Source: an uncultured Armatimonadota bacterium
Lineage (GTDB): Bacteria > Armatimonadota > Fimbriimonadia > Fimbriimonadales > Fimbriimonadaceae
Length of the DNA: 64,000 nucleotides
Assembly (NCBI GenBank): GCA_903899015.1
Contig: CAIUHP010000068.1
Span: 55,999 to 119,998 of the forward strand
Reading direction: 5' to 3'
The notes under the pieces were generated by a model, which saw only the letters and a program-made list of their open reading frames with translations, did not search any database and was not told the DNA's origin. The position numbers and the translations under genes were made by a program. Numbering within the stretch: position 1 is the stretch's first letter; every line of letters starts with the position of its first letter. Below are positions 25,487-33,612 of this stretch, one piece after another.

Positions 25487-26758
25487 TTAATTCGTCGTGA
25501 TCTGAATATTAAACGTAATGCTCGTTATCCTCGGCGGAATGCCACCAGATGACGAGAACAAGACACTGCCTACGCTGTTGTATAGGTCCGAAAGGAGGTA
25601 AGAACTGCTCGAATCCGCGAGATCGACATTCTGAGTTGAGCCATCGTCGAATGTCAGGGTTGCGCTTCCGGTGGAACTACCTGCGATATCGACGGCATCG
25701 ATGATGTTTGCCGTTCCTTGGACTACATTTGTCAAAACCATGCTTGTTTCCAGGCTAGGGTCTCTTGCGACTTTTCCGTGAAATGTAACGGGTGAGTTTG
25801 CGTTAAGAGTGACAGTGCCATCAACGGGAATAGGCGTGGCGGTCACGGATGGATCGACAACTACTCCAAACCTACGATCGGCGACAAGTGTTCCAACCGA
25901 CTTTGTCACATCCGGGAAACCAAGTTTGAAGTTTCCTCCCGCTGGATCGATAATAAAGTTGGTTACGGTACCCAACACGCAAGGAATATCCTGGCCGCCA
26001 CCCTCCCAGTTCAAAGGATGGCCGAAGCATAGATACTTGCCTTGGGCAGGCACGGTCACCGTTCCATAGGTATAAGCGGAAACGGCATCTCCATAACTTG
26101 AGAGCATAAATACCGTCTTGCTAAACATCGTCCCCGATAGATCGGCGGCTTTGGGAGCAGACTTCGAAGCTGATTTCGGCGCCGGGGATGATTCGAGGGT
26201 GAAAATTTTAGAAATTGGATTGCGAGTGTCCTTGCTCATGATTCCCCACAGGTAGGGACTGACCCCTCGCATGATATGGGCCAGCCCATCTTTTTGAGCG
26301 GTAAATTTCTTCGCGGTATTACGAGTGGTTGAAGGACCAGAATTTAGGATCGACAATTCATCTTCAATAGACGTAACACCGAAATTTGTGTAGTTGCCAC
26401 CAAATCCAAAAGCAAGTGCCCCAACCGTGTTTCCCTTGCTATCCATGACAAGCGAACCGGAATCTCCTTCTCCAACTGGCTGGCCCTGGATGGTAAACCA
26501 AAACACTTTTCCGCTCGCATCGTTGCTGCTGCCCGAGTACTGAACGGGGCGAATGATTCGACCACCCGGCCGATCAAGAATGACGTAATAAACTGATCCT
26601 GGTGCGGAACTAGCGACCTTGGCGTAAGTTAGGTTCTCTCCGGTTGGCGCAATCTGAATTGTAGCTAGGTTTGATGTGCCGGCAGAGCCGCCTCCACATC
26701 CAACAGTCAAGATTGCTGCAAGGGAAATAATGGAAGTTGGAAACAGTTTGATTTGCAA
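25487..26758 (-). CDS. SpoIVB-type (peptidase S55) domain lipoprotein
   Basis: TTG 26758 is preferred, with AGGGGG about six bases upstream; an in-frame TTG at 26782 is the alternative. The N-terminus is a lipoprotein signal (SLAAILTVGCGG, lipobox Cys in TVGC). The body follows the S55 order: VGEGDSGSLVMDSKGNTVGA (serine motif), FGVTSIEDELSIL, then YGTVTV, YLCFGHPLNW and a late VGTLVADRRFGVVVDP. In this family the serine motif is usually GMSGSP; here it is GDSGS, more like trypsins. SpoIVB itself is a signalling protease in sporulation, but no sporulation genes are nearby, so this is likely an envelope protease of unknown substrate. Confidence 0.75.
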   Translation of the reverse strand: MQIKLFPTSIISLAAILTVGCGGGSAGTSNLATIQIAPTGENLTYAKVASSAPGSVYYVILDRPGGRIIRPVQYSGSSNDASGKVFWFTIQGQPVGEGDSGSLVMDSKGNTVGALAFGFGGNYTNFGVTSIEDELSILNSGPSTTRNTAKKFTAQKDGLAHIMRGVSPYLWGIMSKDTRNPISKIFTLESSPAPKSASKSAPKAADLSGTMFSKTVFMLSSYGDAVSAYTYGTVTVPAQGKYLCFGHPLNWEGGGQDIPCVLGTVTNFIIDPAGGNFKLGFPDVTKSVGTLVADRRFGVVVDPSVTATPIPVDGTVTLNANSPVTFHGKVARDPSLETSMVLTNVVQGTANIIDAVDIAGSSTGSATLTFDDGSTQNVDLADSSSSYLLSDLYNSVGSVLFSSSGGIPPRITSITFNIQITTN

Positions 26759-26900
26759 GAGGAGCCCCCTAAGTCTGAGCAAAGGACCTGAATGATCTTT
26801 TCTCAGGCCAGCACCTTATCTTAACACTGAAACTGATAGTTGGTTTTCTTGATCGGCTAACGAATCAAGGTTCGAGATCGTTATCTCAAATACGGCTATC

Positions 26901-27566
26901 ATGGAAGAGAAAGTCGTCGAGTCTACAATGGCAAATCACAAGCTTAAGGAGCCGTTTTCCGCCATTTCACACTACGTCGGAGCGGGGGCAGCATTACTCG
27001 GGCTCGCGTATTTGATTTACCAGGTGTGGCATCACACGGTCGCGATGGTCGCATTTACCATCTACGGTTTGTGTCTGACTCTTTTGTACGTTGCGAGCGG
27101 AATTTACCATTCCGTCGAGACTCGTTCCAAATGGCTTCAACGGATGGATCACATGGCGATCTACTTGATGATCGCTGGAACCTACACTCCCGTTTGCTTG
27201 CTTGCCGTACGAGGCGTAGGCGGATACGCCATGCTCGCCGCAGAATGGACGATGGCCACCATTGGAATCGTTGCCAACATCTTCTTCGGCGGTGGACCTA
27301 AGCGTCTTCGTTTGACTCTGTACCTACTAATGGGCTGGATGGTCATCGGCTTCATTCCCAGCCTTCTCAAGGTTTTGCCAGTCAGTGCGATTGCATGGAT
27401 GATTGCTGGCGGTCTAGTTTTCACCGGGGGAACCGTGATTTACGCGACCGGCCGTCCTAAGCTCTGGCCCGGTAAATTCGGTTCCCACGATCTGTGGCAC
27501 CTGTTTGTGTTGGGAGGTAGTGCCTGTCATTACTTGATGATCCTCGCCACCGTCCGATTAGCTTAA
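26901..27566 (+). CDS. trhA: Hemolysin III family (TrhA/PAQR) membrane protein
   Basis: The 221-residue protein has seven predicted membrane helices and the PAQR-type metal-site pattern: GIYHSVETRSK near residue 75, RMDHMAIYLMIAGTYTP, and near the end HDLWHLFVLGGSACHYLMIL with the His pair. Bacterial members (YqfA/TrhA) have been linked to membrane energetics; true hemolytic activity is not implied. Its stop overlaps the convergent sigma-factor stop (TTAA). Confidence 0.92.
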   Translation: MEEKVVESTMANHKLKEPFSAISHYVGAGAALLGLAYLIYQVWHHTVAMVAFTIYGLCLTLLYVASGIYHSVETRSKWLQRMDHMAIYLMIAGTYTPVCLLAVRGVGGYAMLAAEWTMATIGIVANIFFGGGPKRLRLTLYLLMGWMVIGFIPSLLKVLPVSAIAWMIAGGLVFTGGTVIYATGRPKLWPGKFGSHDLWHLFVLGGSACHYLMILATVRLA

Positions 27567-28147
27567 ATAGTCTGGCGATTCGGGACTTCCAGGATCTTTA
27601 GCAAGCGCTCTCGGGCACGGCTAATACGACTTTTTACTGTGCCGATCGGCAGGTCCATTAAGTCGGCGATTTCTTCGTAGCTCTTCATCTCGGAGTATCG
27701 CATGAGAAGGATGGTTTGTTGCCAACCGAGGAGTTTTCTAATTGCAGCGCCCATTCCTTCTATTTGCTCGTTAGCCGCTGCGATATCGTAAGGAGACGGC
27801 TGTTGATCGGCATATTGATAAGCTGATTCAGTCTCATCCACATGGTCGCTTGAAACAATGTTGATGAGTTGCTGCTTCTTTTTCTTGATGTCTAGAAAGC
27901 AGTTTCGGGTGATTCGATACATCCAAGTCGTGAATAAACTCTTTCCTCTGAAGTTTGGAATTCCTTTGTAAATTCGAACCATCGTCTCGGCGACCACATC
28001 TCCCGCTTCATCGGTGTCATGGGTCAATCGGTATGCAAGTCGATAGGCACGATCGTGGTGACGATCTAACAATTCGTTGAAAGCTCCTTCATCTCCGTTC
28101 TGACATCTTTCGACGAGCAAATTATCGGTACAGGTAAGAGTGTTCAT
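27563..28147 (-). CDS. ECF-type RNA polymerase sigma factor
   Basis: The 194 residues hold sigma region 2 (DRHHDRAYRLAYRLTHDTDEAGDVVAETMVRIY, FTTWMYRITRNCFLD) and region 4 (MGAAIRKLLGWQQTILLMRY, YEEIADLMDLPIGTVKSRISRARERLL). Regions 1 and 3 are missing, as expected for group 4 sigma factors. No anti-sigma gene follows, as the downstream neighbour is convergent trhA. A weak AAGGA lies seven bases before the ATG. The target promoters are unknown. Confidence 0.93.
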   Translation of the reverse strand: MNTLTCTDNLLVERCQNGDEGAFNELLDRHHDRAYRLAYRLTHDTDEAGDVVAETMVRIYKGIPNFRGKSLFTTWMYRITRNCFLDIKKKKQQLINIVSSDHVDETESAYQYADQQPSPYDIAAANEQIEGMGAAIRKLLGWQQTILLMRYSEMKSYEEIADLMDLPIGTVKSRISRARERLLKILEVPNRQTI

Positions 28148-28362
28148 TGGTTTATCCTTGCGTTGGTTCTCTGAATCTAAGTTTTGATCAGAAGTTCATT
28201 TGTCGGGTTCAAGTGGATCACCGGATCATCCGACGTCCGCTGAAAGTTTTCGATTGTGTTAGAGTTCTTAGACGTCATTTTTATCGCAGTCGGGCATCTG
28301 GGTATCGCTTTTCTTGTGTTCTGGACAACAATAAATCCTTGTTAAGGTGAGCCTTCGATTGA

Positions 28363-28599
28363 GATTTATGGCTGGCCCCTAAAGGCTTTATGGGGGGATT
28401 TGAACCTGAAACGTATGCAAGCGGGCCGCCAAATGCCCGTTGGAAAGCGTCCCAGGTCGCGGGAGCAACGATTGCTTGAACGCTCGGACCAAAAGTCCCA
28501 TTTATGCCCTATGCGAAAGTGGGACTCGGCTTTGAAAATGGTTGGAACCAGGGTGTCTCATCGATGGTCACTCGATTGAATGGACCACGACTCACATGA
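28363..28599 (+). pseudogene. Possible gene relic with one in-frame stop
   Basis: In one frame, protein-like sequence runs on both sides of a single TGA at 28477-28479: before it GFMGGFEPETYASGPPNARW and on to VAGATIA, after it FMPYAKVGLGFENGWNQGV and on to a stop at 28597-28599. This fills most of a 432-bp gap between the sigma factor and the 93-residue gene. I do not recognise a family, and the stretch could be chance coding in spacer DNA. The rest of the gap (28148-28362) shows nothing I can name apart from the imperfect repeat AACAA/TTGTT near 28327. Confidence 0.2.
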
Positions 28600-28861
28600 A
28601 TCTGAACTATCAAATTTGGCGCGAGAACTCACCCATGCGCTAGCGGGCGCTACAGAATTGGCTCAACAACAGCTGGCTCAGCAACGGGATTGGAAACAGG
28701 CTTTTCGCAATGGGTTGATTGCCGGTTTTGGCGGCGTTATTGGTGCGACGGTCGTTATGAGCCTTGTTTTGTCCGTTTTGCAACCATTCAAAAGTCTGGA
28801 GTCGATCGGTCCGATGATCGATCGACTCACGACTGTGCTGAAGCAGCAAAACCATCGTTGA
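28580..28861 (+). CDS. Small membrane protein, DUF5665-like
   Basis: A 93-residue protein: an acidic and Gln-rich helical N-terminus (ELAQQQLAQQRDWKQ), then FRNGLIAGFGGVIGATVVMS as a single glycine-rich membrane helix, and an amphipathic tail. This layout resembles DUF5665-type small membrane proteins. ATG 28580 lacks a strong ribosome binding site. It converges on the epimerase gene, ending eight bases from it. Function unknown. Confidence 0.6.
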   Translation: MDHDSHESELSNLARELTHALAGATELAQQQLAQQRDWKQAFRNGLIAGFGGVIGATVVMSLVLSVLQPFKSLESIGPMIDRLTTVLKQQNHR

Positions 28862-28869
28862 CGACGGTT

Positions 28870-29745
28870 CTAATAGGGACAACTCATGGCTCGGACGGCT
28901 GCTTCGCCGCCTTCGGAGTCAACGCGGCGCAGTTCGGCCAAGAACGTCCCAAAATGGCGAGATGGCGCATATCCGATGTCATCCCAACCGATCTTCGAAT
29001 CATTTATCCACGGTTTTCGCTTGATATTGAGGGCATATTTTTCAATGATGTCTGCGTATCCAGGGAAGATTTGCTCGCAGTGACCGATCGGATCCGATTC
29101 CCAATCTTGAATTTGTTCGGCTGTGAATACGTTGGCACGAAGTGCTTCAACGACGATATTTTCAGGCTCCCCGTTCAGCGGTTCAGCGAGTTTGGCAACC
29201 GAGAGGCAGATACAGTCCAATACATCTTCACGGTCGACTCGTCCGTAAAGGAAGCCGGCACCATATCGGTTCAACCAGTCATTTCCGAACGGGGTTAAAT
29301 CGTTTGGACGGACCGCAGCGTATCGCACGCTGTGACGCTGGCGATTGTATTCGCAAAGCTCTTCACCCACTCGCTTGGTGAATCCGTATTTGTCGTAATG
29401 TCCGTACCACGCCGTCGAACTGAGAAACACGACTTTCTTGATGCCTTGGGATTGGGCTGCCTGAAACATCCAGAAAGTTCCGTCAACATTGAGTCTCCAG
29501 AAGTCAGCCTCGGTTTTACTTCCACTATGAATGCCATGCCAAGCAGGTAAATGGAGGATTAGGTCGCATCCTTCCGCTGCTTTTTCCAGCCCAAATCCGT
29601 TTTGAATATCGATTTGGTGGAACGGGATACCGTCTACTTCGAGCTTGTTGACGTCGGAAAGAACAATTTGATGCCCGCTAGCTTGAAGACGAGGAGCCAA
29701 CCCCTTCCCAATCGTTCCGCCTGCGCCTGTAATGAGAATTCGCAC
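28870..29745 (-). CDS. NAD-dependent epimerase/dehydratase (extended SDR)
   Basis: The N-terminus MRILITGAGGTIGKGLAPRL has the GxxGxxG dinucleotide motif of extended SDRs. VVFLSSTAWYGHYDKYGFTK contains the active-site Ser and the YxxxK pair. The later AVRPNDLTPFGNDW is in the usual substrate-binding position. The 291-residue length is normal. No pathway neighbours are present, so the substrate (often a nucleotide sugar) is unknown. Confidence 0.88.
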   Translation of the reverse strand: MRILITGAGGTIGKGLAPRLQASGHQIVLSDVNKLEVDGIPFHQIDIQNGFGLEKAAEGCDLILHLPAWHGIHSGSKTEADFWRLNVDGTFWMFQAAQSQGIKKVVFLSSTAWYGHYDKYGFTKRVGEELCEYNRQRHSVRYAAVRPNDLTPFGNDWLNRYGAGFLYGRVDREDVLDCICLSVAKLAEPLNGEPENIVVEALRANVFTAEQIQDWESDPIGHCEQIFPGYADIIEKYALNIKRKPWINDSKIGWDDIGYAPSRHFGTFLAELRRVDSEGGEAAVRAMSCPY

Positions 29746-30218
29746 GGATACTTTTACCTAGTTTCTAGGTTCAATCTGGGCTTATGAGGTCGATAGGTCT
29801 CGAAGACTAAGGTTTTCGGTGGATTTCAGTTCAGTTCAGTCGTTCGCTCGCATCGGGTCCTTGGTGCGATGATTTTCACCGTTTCACTTCCAAAAACCTA
29901 AAAGCCTTTGCGGCATCAATTCGGCTCAGTCAATGAGGCAGGCCCTCGCGACTCTCTCGGAGCCTTGTTACGTGGCGTGCCTCGGTGCCCCAGAGCTTCG
30001 CTCCGAACTGCAGGATTCCGACCGCCTTCAGGGCAAGCGCGCGTTGGCGAAGGGGTTCGGTCTTGCTTCGAATTACCGTCGGAAAGTTGTGATGTGAGGA
30101 TCGGCGAAGGTACCAACAAGAACCTCTGCTTGGAACGTAAATCTCGAACGAGAATCATGCGAGGGATCAAACTTATCGGGCGACAGGAATAGCTTCCACA
30201 CGCACCGACATAGACCTA
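29746..30218. other. 473-bp gene-free stretch with nested inverted repeats
   Basis: No convincing gene is present; both strands hold short open frames of low-complexity Arg/Pro/Gly type only. The middle part (about 29940-30070) looks richer in G+C than its surroundings and can fold. CCTTC at 30030-30034 region pairs with a later GAAGG, flanked by GACC/GGTC, and GAGC-TTC-GCTC forms a small hairpin near 29993-30003. It could be a structured RNA, an interspersed repeat or decayed sequence. Confidence 0.35.
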
Positions 30219-31055
30219 TCAGGTAAAGATCCGTTGGTAAATACTCATGAATGCCCGTTCAGGTAACCAGCATTTGAGTAGCCAAATGAGTTTAGCGTCG
30301 CTCCCAACGATGATCTGAAACTTGGGATCTCTTGACTCGATCACGCGAACAACCTTACGTGCAACTGCTTCCGGAGTAGAACCTGCTCGATTTGCCGTTG
30401 CGATAATCCCAGATAGCTTCTCTATTCCATGCTGATATGCCTTTGGCGAATGAGGAGGAAGTTCTGAAAGAGCTTGGCGAGCACTTTGACCGGTTTTGGC
30501 CATGAAGTCCGTTCGGACTCCTCCCGGACAAATGACAGTCACTTTGACCTCCTGACTTGCTAGCTCATATTTGGTGCTCTCAAAAACACCAAGTAGTGCA
30601 AATTTGGTCGCGTGATAAAACGGTTGCCAAGGAACCGCTGCAAGTGAGCCAATCGATCCGATGACTACAACCTTAGGGTTCCAATGTGGGCGATGAGCAG
30701 CCCTTAGCCGTGGTAAAAGTAACTGACTAATCGCTACGGGACCCCAAAAATTCACTTCAAATTGTTCACGTGCTTTCTGAATATTGGTGTATTCAAGTGG
30801 ACCCAATAGATTGATTCCGGCGTTATTTACGATGGCATGTAACTCTTCGGGCATCTGCTCCAACAGAGCTCGCGGATCTGATAAATTTGCGAGGTCCAAC
30901 TGAACGAGTTTAATATTTGGATGCTTGAAGGGGACGAGTTTCTCAAAATTCCTCACTCCAGCAAAGACAATCCATCTTTCTGTCGCTGCCAATGACTCAC
31001 AAATTGCTCGCCCAATTCCTGTCGATGCTCCTGTTACAAAGGCATTCTTCATCAT
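30219..31055 (-). CDS. Short-chain dehydrogenase/reductase
   Basis: A classical SDR of 278 residues: NAFVTGASTGIGRAI (TGxxxGIG), VNNAG as IVNNAGINLLG, catalytic Ser in VIGSIGSLAAVP and FYHATKFALLG (YxxxK). The extended C-terminus (TPEAVARKVVRVIESR, then LKCWLPERAF) resembles SDRs acting on lipid-like alcohols or ketones. It is divergent from a MerR regulator whose intervening dyad lies at 31074-31085, so the regulator probably controls it. Confidence 0.9.
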   Translation of the reverse strand: MMKNAFVTGASTGIGRAICESLAATERWIVFAGVRNFEKLVPFKHPNIKLVQLDLANLSDPRALLEQMPEELHAIVNNAGINLLGPLEYTNIQKAREQFEVNFWGPVAISQLLLPRLRAAHRPHWNPKVVVIGSIGSLAAVPWQPFYHATKFALLGVFESTKYELASQEVKVTVICPGGVRTDFMAKTGQSARQALSELPPHSPKAYQHGIEKLSGIIATANRAGSTPEAVARKVVRVIESRDPKFQIIVGSDAKLIWLLKCWLPERAFMSIYQRIFT

Positions 31056-31064
31056 TTGAGAAGC

Positions 31065-31093
31065 TTGAACTATGGAGTATGCTCCAAGGTCAA
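31065..31093. promoter_or_regulatory. MerR-type operator between divergent SDR and MerR genes
   Basis: TTGAAC (31065-31070) on the plus strand and TTGACC (complement of 31088-31093) on the minus strand flank TATGGAGTATGCTCCAA. The core GGAG-TATG-CTCC is a dyad of the form seen in MerR-family promoters, where a long spacer separates -35 and -10. The -10 boxes are not clear. The dyad overlaps an in-frame ATG at 31072, which argues for the later GTG start of the MerR gene. Confidence 0.6.
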
Positions 31094-31101
31094 GGGTGTC
31101 T

Positions 31102-31518
31102 GTGAAGATTAGCGAGTTTTCAAAACGAACAGGATTGTCTCCCGATACGATTCGATTTTACGAATCCAAGGGATTGCTGTCTCCAGAAAGGAGCTCGGAT
31201 AACCGCTATCGAGAATTTTCTGAAAGAGACTTGGAAACCGCAAAGGAGATTCTTGCTGGTCAACAACTTGGATTCACCCTCGAGGAAATTCGGCGCGGCA
31301 TCGATCTATGGCAGGCTGGAAAAGCAGAGAAGAGCGCAAAGATCGCATTCTTAACTCAGCGGCTCTTCCTCGTTGAAAATCGGATTCAGGAGTTGTCGGA
31401 AACGAAAAACTATCTGCACTCAAAACTGAATTGGATTAGTCAAGGTGAAGAAGGTTTGCCTCCAGAAATGACACAAGCGCTTAGCCGAAGAAAGGCCAAA
31501 GAAAGAGATAAGCTCTAA
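31102..31518 (+). CDS. MerR-family transcriptional regulator
   Basis: GTG 31102 follows AAGGG (31092-31096) and gives MKISEFSKRTGLSPDTIRFY, the exact start of a MerR winged helix; GTG 31096 and ATG 31072 are in-frame alternatives, the last falling in the operator. The HTH covers residues 1-70, including YESKGLLSPERSSDNRYREF. A coiled dimerisation helix follows (LTQRLFLVENRIQELSETKN). There are no cysteines for metal sensing and no B12 domain, so it resembles regulators of organic stress or SDR genes. It is divergent from the SDR at 30219. Confidence 0.9.
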   Translation: MKISEFSKRTGLSPDTIRFYESKGLLSPERSSDNRYREFSERDLETAKEILAGQQLGFTLEEIRRGIDLWQAGKAEKSAKIAFLTQRLFLVENRIQELSETKNYLHSKLNWISQGEEGLPPEMTQALSRRKAKERDKL

Positions 31519-31701
31519 CTAAATGTGTAACCGCTGAACGTCTATCGGCCCAGAAACCGAGATCACAAAAACAAAAAGCGGATATCCCGTTCAATGAACA
31601 GATATTCCTATTAACTCGATAATCGTCTGAGACTCGGCAACCCTGCTTCAGGGTGACTAGATCTGAACGCAATGCGTGAAAAAAACTACTGAATTTGGTT
31701 G

Positions 31702-31707
31702 TATGGT
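31702..31707 (+). promoter_or_regulatory. Candidate -10 of response-regulator gene (leaderless)
   Basis: TATGGT lies six bases before GTG 31714, with no Shine-Dalgarno sequence between. This spacing suggests transcription starting at the start codon. No -35 consensus is evident. The rest of the 195-bp spacer to the MerR gene contains a small hairpin (CCCTG-CTT-CAGGG near 31641-31653) and nothing else I can name. Confidence 0.35.
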
Positions 31708-31713
31708 TAGCCC

Positions 31714-32106
31714 GTGAGTGTCACGGTGATAGGAGCCTATGGCGGCGGGCAGCGTGTCCTCATCTGCGACGACGAGCGCCACATCGCCCGTCTACTGCAG
31801 GTGAATTTGGAACGCCAAGGGCACACAGTAGTGTGCGCCTTCGACGGTAGAGAAGCTGTCGAACGACTATCTGAAGCCGACGGACTGAGCCTGCCTCTTT
31901 TTGATAGGGTGGTCCTTGACATAATGATGCCGATAATGGACGGCTACGAGCTTTTGCAGTGGATCAGGAGCCACGACCACACGAAGAATCTGTGGGTTGC
32001 GCTAGTGGTTTCGCGTATGCCTCACGACGACCTATCAGAACAGATTCCCTATCGTCCCGACAAGTACCTTTTGAAGCCTTTCAATCCCCTAGAAGTGCTC
32101 TCGTGA
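31714..32106 (+). CDS. Stand-alone response-regulator receiver protein
   Basis: A single receiver domain of 130 residues: VLICDDERHIARLLQ (acidic pair), FDRVVLDIMMPIMDGYELL (phospho-acceptor Asp) and KYLLKPFNPLEVL (conserved Lys). The usual Thr/Ser after strand 4 appears as VVSRMP. There is no output domain, as in CheY or PatA-type signalling proteins, and no kinase gene is adjacent. Twitching or another motility output is possible given the pilus locus, but this is inference. Confidence 0.9.
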   Translation: MSVTVIGAYGGGQRVLICDDERHIARLLQVNLERQGHTVVCAFDGREAVERLSEADGLSLPLFDRVVLDIMMPIMDGYELLQWIRSHDHTKNLWVALVVSRMPHDDLSEQIPYRPDKYLLKPFNPLEVLS

Positions 32107-32157
32107 TCGGCACGTCCTCGTGGGCCGCGTAAAGACCGAACGGGATACCCGTGAAAC

Positions 32158-32189
32158 AAAAAAAACCACGAATCCGAATTGGATTTGTG
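32158..32189 (-). terminator. Rho-independent terminator of tRNA-Ala
   Basis: On the minus strand downstream of the tRNA, CCACAAATCC and GGATTCGTGG pair (10 bp, one G-T) around AATTC and are followed by a run of seven T. This is a clear intrinsic terminator. Confidence 0.85.
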
Positions 32190-32199
32190 GCTTTGAATT

Positions 32200-32275
32200 T
32201 TGGTGGAGGCTAGGGGACTCGAACCCCTGACCCTCTGCTTGCAAAGCAGATGCTCTCCCAACTGAGCTAAGCCCC
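32200..32275 (-). tRNA. tRNA-Ala (anticodon TGC)
   Basis: The minus strand folds as a complete tRNA: acceptor stem GGGGGCT/AGCCTCC with one G-U pair, D arm AGCTCAGTTGGGAGAGC, anticodon stem CTGCT/AGCAG around TTTGCAA, and a T arm with GGTTCGAGTCC. The CCA end is encoded at 32202-32200. The anticodon TGC reads GCN alanine codons. The gene stands alone, followed by an intrinsic terminator. Confidence 0.97.
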
Positions 32276-32375
32276 CACGAGAAGGAAGAGTATACCGCCT
32301 AGGTTGTGGATTTGTCTTGAGGGTTGGCGAAATCTCGCGAACAACTTGAAAGTTAAAGTCAGAAAAGGTGATGGA

Positions 32376-33512
32376 CTAGGCTTTCTCGGCGGCTCCGGCT
32401 AGGAGCACGATGACGACGGAGAGAACGACCACTAGAATCATGGCCTCTCGAAGTGAGCTTGTTTTTGCGATGAAGCCGATGAGGGCAGGGCCAATGAGGA
32501 AGGCACCGTATCCCATCGTTGCGACAGATGCAATCGCGTGGTCGGGGTTGTCCCCTCCTAGGCGTCCACCGACGCTAAACGCAATCGGTGCAACGATGGC
32601 CATGCCTAAGCCGACGCAACTAAACCCAATAATTGTCAGCCACGTAATAGGGAATAGGATTGCCAGACCCAAGCCAACGGCGGTGACCAATCCTGACCAT
32701 CTCAAGGTAACGGTTGGGCCAAATCGATGCAAGACAGCATCACCGAAAAAGCGGGTGGTCGTCATGGTGAGCGCAAATCCGAAATAACCGAGGGTCGAAA
32801 CCGAAGGAGTTTCATGGAGAACCTTTTGAAGGTAAATCGCGCTCCAGTCACCCATTGCTCCTTCGCAAAGGAAGGCGCACAGGCAAATCACACCGATGGT
32901 AAGGACGGCCTTTTCGGGCATCACGAAACTTGGAGGCACGTGGTCAGGATCAGGAGTTGAGGGCAGCACGTACCGCTTGATCGCAAGCAAAAGGAGAACG
33001 CAAACAACCGCACCCCCCAGGAAATGAAACTGAAAGGGAACCGACGATCGGACAATGAGCCAGCCAACGGCAGCAGATGCCAAGCCACCTAAGCTGAACA
33101 TTCCATGCAACGAAGACATGATCGGCCTTTCATGGAGTTTCTCCACGGCAACTCCATTGATGTTCATCGCGACATCCATCGTTCCGCCACAAAAACCAAA
33201 GCAAAGGCAAACGCTGGCCATTTGCCAAAAGCTGAATGTAGTTCCAAGGAGGGCGACTAAGCAGCAAAAGGCGATACCGATGGCAATCATGATTACGTGA
33301 CTACCTTTTCGGGCACATAATCGGCCCGCGTTTGCAACTCCAAGCATTGCTCCGGCAGATCCAAACAACAATGCTAAGCCCAGTTGGCCATCGTCTAGTC
33401 GTACTTGCCGCTGGAGATCCGGAATGCGACATGCGATCATTCCGTAAACCGCACCCGTCACAAAAAAGCCAGTGGAAACGGCTAGTCTCGATTTGCTTAA
33501 CGAATTTTCCAC
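32376..33512 (-). CDS. MFS transporter, YbjJ-like
   Basis: The 378-residue protein has about 12 hydrophobic helices in two halves. The first loop motif is present as AGRLCARKGSH, and the N-terminal region RIPDLQRQVRLDDGQLGLALL resembles YbjJ-type major facilitators. VAMNINGVAVE follows helix 4. The start is GTG 33512. Substrate unknown; sugar or amino-sugar derivatives are transported by distant relatives. No metabolic partner genes are adjacent. Confidence 0.88.
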   Translation of the reverse strand: MENSLSKSRLAVSTGFFVTGAVYGMIACRIPDLQRQVRLDDGQLGLALLFGSAGAMLGVANAGRLCARKGSHVIMIAIGIAFCCLVALLGTTFSFWQMASVCLCFGFCGGTMDVAMNINGVAVEKLHERPIMSSLHGMFSLGGLASAAVGWLIVRSSVPFQFHFLGGAVVCVLLLLAIKRYVLPSTPDPDHVPPSFVMPEKAVLTIGVICLCAFLCEGAMGDWSAIYLQKVLHETPSVSTLGYFGFALTMTTTRFFGDAVLHRFGPTVTLRWSGLVTAVGLGLAILFPITWLTIIGFSCVGLGMAIVAPIAFSVGGRLGGDNPDHAIASVATMGYGAFLIGPALIGFIAKTSSLREAMILVVVLSVVIVLLAGAAEKA

Positions 33513-33612
33513 CGAGGGAAAGTATGCCGGAGGTATTTAACCAATAGGACGGTTTGTTAAGAAATGAAGCGCTGGAATCGCGACTTGAGACTGTGTAGGT
33601 AGTATCCCGCTC

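Noticed and set aside
28690..29298. Open frame of 202 residues on the plus strand
   Set aside because: Overlaps the small membrane protein and runs antisense to the SDR epimerase, both better supported.
29908..30192. Open frames of 94 (+) and 84 (-) residues in the spacer
   Set aside because: Arg/Pro/Gly-rich, on both strands at once and without a ribosome binding site; the stretch is better read as non-coding.
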